A DNA stretch of 37,660 nt from Candidatus Zhuqueibacterota bacterium. Its GTDB lineage: Bacteria; Zhuqueibacterota; Zhuqueibacteria; Residuimicrobiales; Residuimicrobiaceae. The stretch is from assembly GCA_963169875.1 (NCBI GenBank), contig CAUJEL010000207.1, positions 1 through 37,660 of the forward strand, given 5' to 3'. Below are positions 8,571 to 15,161 of the stretch, piece after piece; within the stretch, counting starts at the first letter, position 1; the number at the start of each line of letters is the position of its first letter. The position numbers and the translations under genes were made by a program. Under the pieces are notes generated by a model. That model did not search any database. It was not told where the DNA came from and saw only the letters and a program-made list of their open reading frames with translations.

Positions 8571-10276
8571 CGCACCGGGAGCTGTTCGTCGGGTCTGGTT
8601 TCAACCGAGGTAAAGATGGCGTTATACTGAGCTGCCATAGCTGTGCTGGCCGCCATCATGTCGCCAAGGGATTCGCCGTAGACGACACCCAGGGTGATTG
8701 TATGGGAACCATGCGCGGGAATGACAAAGCTGCCGGCGTTCAGGCTGTAGATGGAACCATCGCCGCCAGCCACCATGTCGGCGTCAAAGCCGGCGTCGGC
8801 GGTCTGGTGATAGCGGATCGAATCGGTGGAGGCGTCGGCATTGGGATCCTCCGGTGAATAGACGCCCCAATCAAGGGTCTTGAACGAGTAGGCCGGGTGG
8901 GAGAGCAGGCGCACACCTGCATAGCCCGCTTCGCCTTCGCGATAGCAATAGGCGGTTTGTGAGGCGGCGTCGTATTTATTGGTCTCCCCGCCGTAATTGT
9001 CGTTGATGCGCGGCACCACCACCGCGCCGAGATGGAACGTCCCGGCCTCCGAGGAGTCGTTGTAAACGGTAAACTCGGCGATGACGTACGGCTGATCGTT
9101 CCACAAGTAAGTATGAAGATCGAAGGACATGTGGGGCGGCAGCGGGGCCGAGGCGGGATCTTCTGAATCGTAATAGCGGCTGTCGAAATGAACAAAGCCC
9201 TCCACATCGGCTTTGGTTGGGAACGCCAGTTGCACCGTGCCGTCCAGTGGATTGTGATTCTCGTTATAATCACAAACCGCTGTTTCGGACAGCGCGGCGA
9301 TGATGTTGACGCGCTCGAGATAACGCACACCATCGGTGTTGGGGGCATAGAGGCGAATGCTGCCCGCATTGCTCTGGCGTATGCCGATTTTTCCGCCTTC
9401 CAGATAGGTCGTCACCACATCCGCGATGTTATCGTTATACTGGGTTTGCGCGGCCGCCGCCGCAGCTGCCATTTCGTCGAAGGATGTGCCGTAGACAATT
9501 GCATAACTCACAATCACAGAGTCATAGGGCGGGATGACAAAACCGCCGGCGTTGAGGCTGCACAAAGAGCCGTCGCCGCCAGCGACCATGGTGTCGTCGA
9601 AACCGGGGTCCGCGGTCTGGTGATACCGGGTCTGATCGGTTGCGGCATCGGCACTGGGATCCGGAGAGTAGGTGTTCCAATCCAGGGCTTTGAAGGAGTA
9701 GGCGCTATGCGAGAGCAGCGCAATGCCGGCATAACCGGCTTCGCCTTCACGGTAGCTGTAGGCCAGTTGATTGGCTGCGTCATACTTGTTGGTTTCGCCG
9801 CCGTAATTGCCGTTGATGCGCGGCACGACCACAGCGCCGAGATAGAACGTTTGTTCGAGATTGGAATAATTGATGACCGTGTAGCGGGCGATCACATAGG
9901 GCTGATCCGTCCACATGAACGTCCTGAGATTATACTTGACATTGGGGGGCTGACCCGAGTAGTCGCTGTCATACTTGACGTACCCTTCCACATTCGCTTT
10001 CAACGGAGTGCTGACCTGAAACGAAGCCACATCGCCCGCGTCGTGATCTTCGTTATAATCGCTGACGGCCTGTTCGGACAGCGCGGCGATGATATTGACG
10101 CGTTCGAGCTGGCGCGTGCCCGCATTGCTGGGCACGACCACGCGAATGCTGCCGCCGTTGGTGATGCGGATGCCGATCTTGCCACTTTCAAGGTTGACGG
10201 TGGCGTGGGTGGTCACGGCTGTCAATCCGACAACAACAGCCATGCACAGCAACAGACGTAACAATTTGGATGACAT
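8297..10276 (-). CDS. secreted protein with two tandem homologous domains and C-terminal sorting domain
   Basis: I start at the ATG at 10276 (GGAGGAGG ribosome site 5 bases upstream) rather than five codons earlier, because the signal peptide (MSSKLLRLLLCMAVVVGLTA) begins there. The 659-residue protein consists of a signal peptide (1-25), domain 1 (about 27-285), domain 2 (about 291-545) and a FlgD/T9SS-type sorting domain (about 570-659; NWPNPFNPSTAIQF, AAGVYLYRLTTG). The two domains are close copies: both hold (G)GKIGIR, LERVNIIAALSE, DQPYVIA, LGAVVVPRIN, NYGGETNKYDAA, YREGEAGYAG, RYHQTAD and MVAGGDGS in the same order. I do not recognise the fold; it looks beta-rich, possibly a carbohydrate- or lectin-type surface module. 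It is the first gene of the surface operon and probably its most abundant cargo (inference). Confidence 0.85.
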   Translation of the reverse strand: MSSKLLRLLLCMAVVVGLTAVTTHATVNLESGKIGIRITNGGSIRVVVPSNAGTRQLERVNIIAALSEQAVSDYNEDHDAGDVASFQVSTPLKANVEGYVKYDSDYSGQPPNVKYNLRTFMWTDQPYVIARYTVINYSNLEQTFYLGAVVVPRINGNYGGETNKYDAANQLAYSYREGEAGYAGIALLSHSAYSFKALDWNTYSPDPSADAATDQTRYHQTADPGFDDTMVAGGDGSLCSLNAGGFVIPPYDSVIVSYAIVYGTSFDEMAAAAAAAQTQYNDNIADVVTTYLEGGKIGIRQSNAGSIRLYAPNTDGVRYLERVNIIAALSETAVCDYNENHNPLDGTVQLAFPTKADVEGFVHFDSRYYDSEDPASAPLPPHMSFDLHTYLWNDQPYVIAEFTVYNDSSEAGTFHLGAVVVPRINDNYGGETNKYDAASQTAYCYREGEAGYAGVRLLSHPAYSFKTLDWGVYSPEDPNADASTDSIRYHQTADAGFDADMVAGGDGSIYSLNAGSFVIPAHGSHTITLGVVYGESLGDMMAASTAMAAQYNAIFTSVETRPDEQLPVRHDLSQNWPNPFNPSTAIQFSLQEKSDVHLAVYNLAGQLVQTIASGVLPAGIHRVQWNGRDAAGNQAAAGVYLYRLTTGQNSFTRKMTLVR

Positions 10277-10458
10277 GGAAACCTCCTCCATTTAGGGGTT
10301 TGGGTTTATACAGCCAAAAATTTGCGGCCTGGTTTGATCAAGCATTTTCCCCACCTCACCAGCTTATCCCAACCAGACAAGAGACAGGTTACATTTGTTG
10401 ATTAAAAAAGTCTTGATTTGGTGCCCGGTGGGCATGAACCCTCCCGGTGTTAGTAGAA

Positions 10459-10525
10459 TGGGCGTCAGCCCACCGGATTTTAGCCAAGCTGAAATGGCTG
10501 TAAGCTGCAGAGTGGGCGTCGCCCA
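10459..10525. repeat. cluster of three short palindromes, REP-like
   Basis: Three hairpins follow each other: TGGGC-GTCA-GCCCA (10459-10472), AGCCA-N8-TGGCT (10482-10499) and TGGGCG-T-CGCCCA (10513-10525). The two GGGCG palindromes are similar to each other. The cluster starts 6 bases past the stop of the YfcC-type gene, so it may also act as a transcript end or 3' stabiliser for the peptide operon. This kind of GTGGGCGTCAGCCCACC sequence is, from memory, a dispersed repeat in many bacteria. Confidence 0.65.
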
Positions 10526-10530
10526 TCAGG

Positions 10531-11928
10531 TCATTGCCAATGAAAGATAACCGGCGGTATCAACAAAAGCAGCGCCAGTATGAAAAAGAATATTTGTATG
10601 GGCAGCATCCATCGGGCCCATTTTTCCCAGGGGATGCCCGCCAGTCCCAATACCCCCATGGTGACGCCGGAGGTGGGCAGGACCGGATTGATCCATCCTT
10701 CGCCAAAAACAAAGGCGAGGACCGCCGTCTGCCGGGTGATGCCGATGACGTCCGCCAGCGGCGACATGATCGGCATGGTCAGCGCTGCTTGTCCCGACCC
10801 GCTGTGGACGAAGAAATTGATGATGCCCTGGGTGACGAACATGGTCTGCGCCGCAACGACGGCCGGCAGATGTGAAATCAGTCCGCCCAGATGAAAGAGC
10901 AGGACATCGAGGATTTTGCCGTCGTTGGCGATGACGAGAATGGCGCGCGCGCAGGCGATGATCAGGGCAACGCCCATCATGTCTTTGGCGCCGGCTTTGA
11001 AGCCCTCGGTGATCTCGTTCACGGAGAGCCGGCCGACGATGCCCGCCGCCAGACCCAGTCCCAGAAAGAGCCCGCTCATTTCGGTGATACCCCAGCCATA
11101 GCGGATGACACCGACGACCAGCCAGACCAGAGCCAACAGGAAAGCCAGAAGCACTGAGATGTGACGGCGTTCCATGCGCGCTTGCGTCGCATGGTTCTTG
11201 TCAAGCTCGAGGCCCCGTTTGCGATCGATTTCATAGACCAGGCTGATTTTGGGATTGGCCTTGACCTTTTTGGCATAGCGCATGACAAACCAGGTCATGA
11301 AGAAGGTGCTCAGAAACCAGACGAAGAGCCGGTAGGGCCATCCAGACAACGGCGGCAGCTGTGCGATCTCCTGGGCAATGCCCAGGGTGAAGGGATTGAT
11401 GACCGCGCCGGCGAACCCGGCCGCGGCGCCGAGAAAGGGTATAGCCGTGCCCACCAGGGAGTCGTAGCCGAGCGAGATCGCCAGCATCATGAAGAGCGGC
11501 ACAAAGAGCATGGTCTCTTCGCACATGCCAAAGGTCGTGCCCGCCACGGAAAAGAGGATCATGGTTGCGGGGATGAAAAATTTCTGCATCTGCGGCTTGT
11601 GGCTGAAAAACCACGCCATCCAGTTCACGCCCGCGGTGATGGCACCGGTGTTCTGAATGATGGTGAAGATGCCGCCGATGATGAAACAAAAGGCGATGAT
11701 CTTGGCTGCCTCCATGAAGCCCTTGAGGGGCGCGGTGAGCAGAGCCATCAGGCCCTGCGGCTGGCTGTCCACCCGGGTGAAGGAATTGGCGATCACCAGC
11801 GTCTTGCCATCCACTTCGTGGCGCTGATATTCCCCCCCGGGGATGATCCAGGTCAGGACGGCCACGGCAGCGACCATGGCGAAGATCATAAACAGGGTGT
11901 TGAATGAAAATTTGCTTTGACTGGCCAT
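10531..11928 (-). CDS. YfcC-family (DcuC superfamily) membrane transporter
   Basis: The 465-residue polytopic protein has about 11-13 predicted membrane segments. Family marks are TWIIPGGEY near residue 25, followed by a short periplasmic loop, IIGGIFTIIQNTGAI, GTTFGMCEETM and VPLFMMLAISLGYDSL, then NPFTLGIAQ, and in the second half HSGSGQAALTMPIMSPLADV and NPVLPTSG. These are the conserved stretches of the YfcC/ArcD-like branch of Pfam DcuC. The family moves amino acids, dipeptides or dicarboxylates; no substrate is proven for most members. It is the last gene of the operon, 10 bases after the cyanophycinase-like gene and with almost no ribosome site of its own, so it is likely translationally coupled. 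The context suggests uptake of the amino acids or dipeptides released by its neighbours (inference). Confidence 0.88.
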   Translation of the reverse strand: MASQSKFSFNTLFMIFAMVAAVAVLTWIIPGGEYQRHEVDGKTLVIANSFTRVDSQPQGLMALLTAPLKGFMEAAKIIAFCFIIGGIFTIIQNTGAITAGVNWMAWFFSHKPQMQKFFIPATMILFSVAGTTFGMCEETMLFVPLFMMLAISLGYDSLVGTAIPFLGAAAGFAGAVINPFTLGIAQEIAQLPPLSGWPYRLFVWFLSTFFMTWFVMRYAKKVKANPKISLVYEIDRKRGLELDKNHATQARMERRHISVLLAFLLALVWLVVGVIRYGWGITEMSGLFLGLGLAAGIVGRLSVNEITEGFKAGAKDMMGVALIIACARAILVIANDGKILDVLLFHLGGLISHLPAVVAAQTMFVTQGIINFFVHSGSGQAALTMPIMSPLADVIGITRQTAVLAFVFGEGWINPVLPTSGVTMGVLGLAGIPWEKWARWMLPIQIFFFILALLLLIPPVIFHWQ

Positions 11929-11938
11929 GACACGCTCG

Positions 11939-12775
11939 CTATTTTATCCGGTAGACATCGCCCGGCAGTAACAAATCGACTTTGATATTTACAGCGCCGA
12001 GAAAACCATTCTCATTGCTGCGGATGTTTTTGGCCTTGCGCGCATCGTAAATGATCACCGCGTCCTGTCCGTAGACGCGAAACCGGCCGTCGGGATAGAC
12101 CAGGATGGCGGCTTCTTCATCGATGCCGATGCCCGGCAGTTCGGGATGCTCGAGCACGATGCTGATGAGTCGGTTGTGGCGCTTGCGCATGAGGAAATGC
12201 TGGTCAATGATTGCGTTTTTGACGAACCCAAAGCCGCGCTTGGTCTCGACATTTTTCTTCTGGATGTTATAAAAGATTTTGGTGGAATCCTTGTTCACCA
12301 GTTCATTGCCGGTGATCATCACTTCGCTCATGACCGCGGCGCCGGCGCTGGTGCCGCCGATGATGCCGCCGCGTTCATAATAGAGCCGGTTCAGGGCTTT
12401 TTCCACGCGGGTATGACCGACGCGGTTCATCAGCCGATCCTGGTCGCCGCCGGTGAAAAAGACGCCGCTCGCTGCATCGATTAAAGCGACGATGCTGTCC
12501 GAGTTGGCCACCTCCGGGGTGACGATATGGCGCATGGTGATTTTCCCGGCACCGCACTGTCGCAGTTGGCCCGTCAAGATGGTGCCGTATTCAATCGGGT
12601 CCTCGCTGGCGGAGGTGATAATAAGAATGGGTCCGCCGTTGCAGAGAGTGACAAATTCCTGCATGGCGTCCATGGGCTTGTCGCCGCCGCCGATGATGAG
12701 CAGGTGGCCTTTGTGCGGCGCCCCCGCAAACAGGAGCGCGGGCAGCAGGATTAACAGGGGGAGATGTCTTTTCAT
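11939..12775 (-). CDS. exported cyanophycinase-family serine hydrolase (peptidase S51)
   Basis: The 278-residue product has a signal peptide (about 1-19, LLPALLFAGA) followed by the S51 fold: LLIIGGGD (25-32), SASEDP (56-60 region), FFTGGDQDRL (106-115) and the nucleophile elbow GGTSAGAAVMS with Ser143. DQHFLMRKRHNRL holds the expected catalytic His193, and GIGIDEEAAILV is the usual C-terminal signature. Cyanophycinases cut multi-L-arginyl-poly-L-aspartate into beta-Asp-Arg dipeptides; relatives cut Asp-containing or other peptides. The size matches CphB (about 270 residues), but the signal peptide marks an exported, CphE-like enzyme. It lies between the M20 peptidase (6-base gap; the GGAG site overlaps the peptidase stop) and the transporter. 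Substrate cannot be told from sequence alone; cyanophycin or isoaspartyl peptides are the leading ideas. Confidence 0.9.
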   Translation of the reverse strand: MKRHLPLLILLPALLFAGAPHKGHLLIIGGGDKPMDAMQEFVTLCNGGPILIITSASEDPIEYGTILTGQLRQCGAGKITMRHIVTPEVANSDSIVALIDAASGVFFTGGDQDRLMNRVGHTRVEKALNRLYYERGGIIGGTSAGAAVMSEVMITGNELVNKDSTKIFYNIQKKNVETKRGFGFVKNAIIDQHFLMRKRHNRLISIVLEHPELPGIGIDEEAAILVYPDGRFRVYGQDAVIIYDARKAKNIRSNENGFLGAVNIKVDLLLPGDVYRIK

Positions 12776-12781
12776 AAACGA

Positions 12782-13891
12782 TTACTCCGCTTCGATCAGA
12801 TGCATGACCAGTTCATAGCTTTTCATCAGGTCGGAAATATGGATGTGTTCTTCATTGGCGTGCGGATTGTAAGCGCCGATGCCGGTGTTGATGATCTGCA
12901 CGCCGTGCTGGTTGAAGACGTTGGCATCGCTGCCGCCGTAGTATACCATCGGATTGGGTTGGACGCCGATGCGGGCGAAGGCGCGATGCAGCCGCTGCAC
13001 CAGCGGCATCTGGGCATGAAACTGGAATCCCTGAAAACTGTGCAAAAAAACAGGTTCGCATTGGCCGCCCCATTTCTGAGCGGCGCGCTGGCAAAGGCTG
13101 CGGAGTTGTTCCTGCATGCGGTCTATTTCCGCATCGAGGAAAGAGCGTATCTCTCCGGTCAGATCGATTTTATCCGGGACCACATTGTCGGCGGAGCCAC
13201 CGTGGATGGTGCCAAAGTTGGCGACGGAGTGCTCGTTGACGCGGCCGACCGGAAACCCATTCATGACCTGCGCTGCCATGGAGAGGGCGTTGATGCCTTT
13301 TTCCGGGGCGACGGCGGAGTGGGCGGGACGGCCGCTGAAATGGATTTTGAAATCATAGGCGGTTGGGGTAGAGGCCACGTAGCCGCCGGGCACGGCGGTG
13401 CAGTCAAAGACAAAGCCCTGCTTCGCCCTGATGTGGTCAAAGTCGAGCGCCATGGCGCCGAGCATGCCCAATTCTTCGGCTACGGTGAAGATGATCTCCA
13501 GGCTTTTATGCTTTTTCTGTTTCCGGATCAGTTCCTGGATCACATAGAGGATCAAGGTCACGCCGGCGCGGTTATCGACGCCGAGGATGGTGGTGCCATC
13601 GGAGCGCAGCGTATCGCCATCGATGACGGGCTTGAGGTTGGCGGTCGAATGCACGGTATCCATGTGCGCCAGCAGGAGCAGGGGCTCTTGATCGTTATTT
13701 GAACCGGGCAGACGGATGATGAGGTTGCCGCAATTGCCGTTGATTTTTGCGCCCGATTGATCTTCAACCACATCGAGTCCGAGCTGTTCGAGCCGCTGTT
13801 TGAGAAAATCCGCGACGGGCCGCTCCTGGCGGGAGACGGCATCGATCTTGACCAGCTGCAAAAAGAGATCTATCAATTCTTTGTCATTCAT
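12782..13891 (-). CDS. M20-family metallopeptidase, PepT-like
   Basis: I choose the second ATG (13891): AGGTG lies 7 bases ahead of it but only 1 base ahead of the ATG at 13897. The 369-residue product carries the M20 zinc ligands and acid/base residues: HMDTVH (His77, Asp79), GVDNRAG (Asp106), AEELG (Glu139-Glu140) and VFDCTA (Asp about 163), with a GGSDANVF segment and PHANEEHIH near the end. The dimerisation (lid) domain lies between about 175 and 290. It resembles the PepT-like tripeptidase/aminopeptidase branch, with no signal peptide, so it acts in the cytoplasm. It is second in the operon, 34 bases after the RpiR-type regulator. In context it would cut imported di- or tripeptides to free amino acids (inference). 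Confidence 0.9.
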   Translation of the reverse strand: MNDKELIDLFLQLVKIDAVSRQERPVADFLKQRLEQLGLDVVEDQSGAKINGNCGNLIIRLPGSNNDQEPLLLLAHMDTVHSTANLKPVIDGDTLRSDGTTILGVDNRAGVTLILYVIQELIRKQKKHKSLEIIFTVAEELGMLGAMALDFDHIRAKQGFVFDCTAVPGGYVASTPTAYDFKIHFSGRPAHSAVAPEKGINALSMAAQVMNGFPVGRVNEHSVANFGTIHGGSADNVVPDKIDLTGEIRSFLDAEIDRMQEQLRSLCQRAAQKWGGQCEPVFLHSFQGFQFHAQMPLVQRLHRAFARIGVQPNPMVYYGGSDANVFNQHGVQIINTGIGAYNPHANEEHIHISDLMKSYELVMHLIEAE

Positions 13892-13925
13892 AATCATTCA
13901 CCTGAGATGAAGCTGTACATGGAAA

Positions 13926-14786
13926 TTAACGAGCCGGGTTGATGAAGTAGGCATCGTTTTTGATGCTGTCTTCGATGATTTCCAGGGCGTGCAGGGTTCG
14001 GTCCTTGTCTTTGAAATTGAGTTCCGTGATCATGGCGTTGATCACGGTCACCACAGCGCCCAGGGAATTGCTGAACATGATGTTATCAGTTTTTATCTGG
14101 AAACAATAGGTTGCGGAGAGACGCGCCGGCGCGCTTTTTTTATCCGTGAAAACGATGCTGTTTATTTTGTGTTTTTTGGCTACCGTCAGAGCCTCGACGG
14201 TCTCGCGCGAGTAGGGTGAAAAGCTGAACGCGATGATGAGGTCTTTGGGCCCCATGTAGGCGATCTGTTCGTGATAGCGAAAATAATCCATGGAGATATA
14301 CTGGGCATCGTAGCTGTACTGGCGCAGCAGAAAGGTCATAAGCTGGGCGAGGTGGGAAGAAATTTCCAGTCCCAGGCAATAGATGCGCTGGGCTTTGATG
14401 ATGCCATCGACCGCCTGGGTGAAGACCGTCGGGTCGACCGATTTGATGGTATCCTGAATATTGAGGATCACATTTTGCGATGCCAGTTTGAGGACATCGG
14501 GAGATCTGCCTTTTTCCGCCACTGCGATGTGGAAGCGGGCTGTCGGGGAGATCTGATCTTTAAGAAAGGATGACAGGGTCGTTTTTAATTCTTTGTATCC
14601 GCGAAATCCGAGGTGCTGGGCGAAGCGCACAATGGTGGCTTCGCTGGCGCCGGTTTTATGGGCGACTTCCTGAATTGGCAGCAGGGCGACCATATCGAGG
14701 TGGTCGAGAAAAAAACGGGCCACTTTTTTTTGATGCCCCGTCAATTGCGGCAGCAGGGCATAAATTTGTTCCTCAATTTTTTTCAT
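13926..14786 (-). CDS. MurR/RpiR-family transcriptional regulator (HTH + SIS domain)
   Basis: The 286-residue product has the RpiR layout. A helix-turn-helix at about 1-77 contains LTGHQKKVARFFLDH, VAHKTGASEATIVRFAQHLG and FRGYKELK. A SIS (sugar isomerase) domain follows at about 105-250 with IYCLGLEISSHLAQL, DLIIAFSFSPYSRETVEA and KKHKINSIVFTDKK. RpiR proteins usually sense phosphosugars through the SIS domain, yet this one heads a peptide/amino-acid operon. Members that control peptide or amino-acid genes do exist, so the ligand is open. A promoter and a palindrome lie directly upstream, which fits autoregulation of the whole four-gene unit. The ATG has only a weak ribosome site. Confidence 0.92.
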   Translation of the reverse strand: MKKIEEQIYALLPQLTGHQKKVARFFLDHLDMVALLPIQEVAHKTGASEATIVRFAQHLGFRGYKELKTTLSSFLKDQISPTARFHIAVAEKGRSPDVLKLASQNVILNIQDTIKSVDPTVFTQAVDGIIKAQRIYCLGLEISSHLAQLMTFLLRQYSYDAQYISMDYFRYHEQIAYMGPKDLIIAFSFSPYSRETVEALTVAKKHKINSIVFTDKKSAPARLSATYCFQIKTDNIMFSNSLGAVVTVINAMITELNFKDKDRTLHALEIIEDSIKNDAYFINPAR

Positions 14787-14831
14787 GGCGGTCGCCGTGC
14801 CTGCAAGATAATTTTCAAAAGCCCTGAAATA

Positions 14832-14847
14832 TGAAAGTAAACTTTCA
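14832..14847. promoter_or_regulatory. palindromic operator TGAAAGT-AA-ACTTTCA of the RpiR-led operon
   Basis: TGAAAGTAAACTTTCA has perfect 7-base arms around AA. It lies five bases downstream of the predicted -10 box and spans the expected transcription start, 46-61 bases before the regulator's ATG. Size and symmetry match operators of RpiR-family proteins (for example HexR, TGTAxTWWWAxTACA). Autorepression is inferred. Confidence 0.7.
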
Positions 14848-14851
14848 CAGG

Positions 14852-14880
14852 AAGATAGTTTATTTGCAGAAAAAAGTCAA
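14852..14880 (-). promoter_or_regulatory. sigma70-type promoter of the peptidase/cyanophycinase operon
   Basis: On the minus strand TTGACT (14880-14875) and TATCTT (14857-14852) are separated by exactly 17 bases, with the palindromic operator just downstream. Confidence 0.65.
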
Positions 14881-15161
14881 GTCGATTTTATAATTTTTTG
14901 CGGCTATTTTTCAATTGTATCCGTACCTATTAATTCGTATACTGCAAATCAATAGCCACAAAGCGGTATACTCATCATATTCTGGTGGCCTATGGCGTTG
15001 CACAGAGGTGGGAATCATTCTCTCTGTGGTTCTCAGAAAACCACGGTCGCTGGAGAAGAGCAGGTAATAAAGTGGAACCAGACCGGTATTATTTCAGCCT
15101 TGACAATGTGAAATTTAACGATTGTAGCAACAAGGGGTAATGAAGCAGACCGGGAGCGGAA
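14881..15161. other. intergenic stretch with no gene seen
   Basis: The region separates the 3' end of the esterase gene from the RpiR promoter. No reading frame, terminator with a T run or repeat was recognised in it. Confidence 0.5.
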
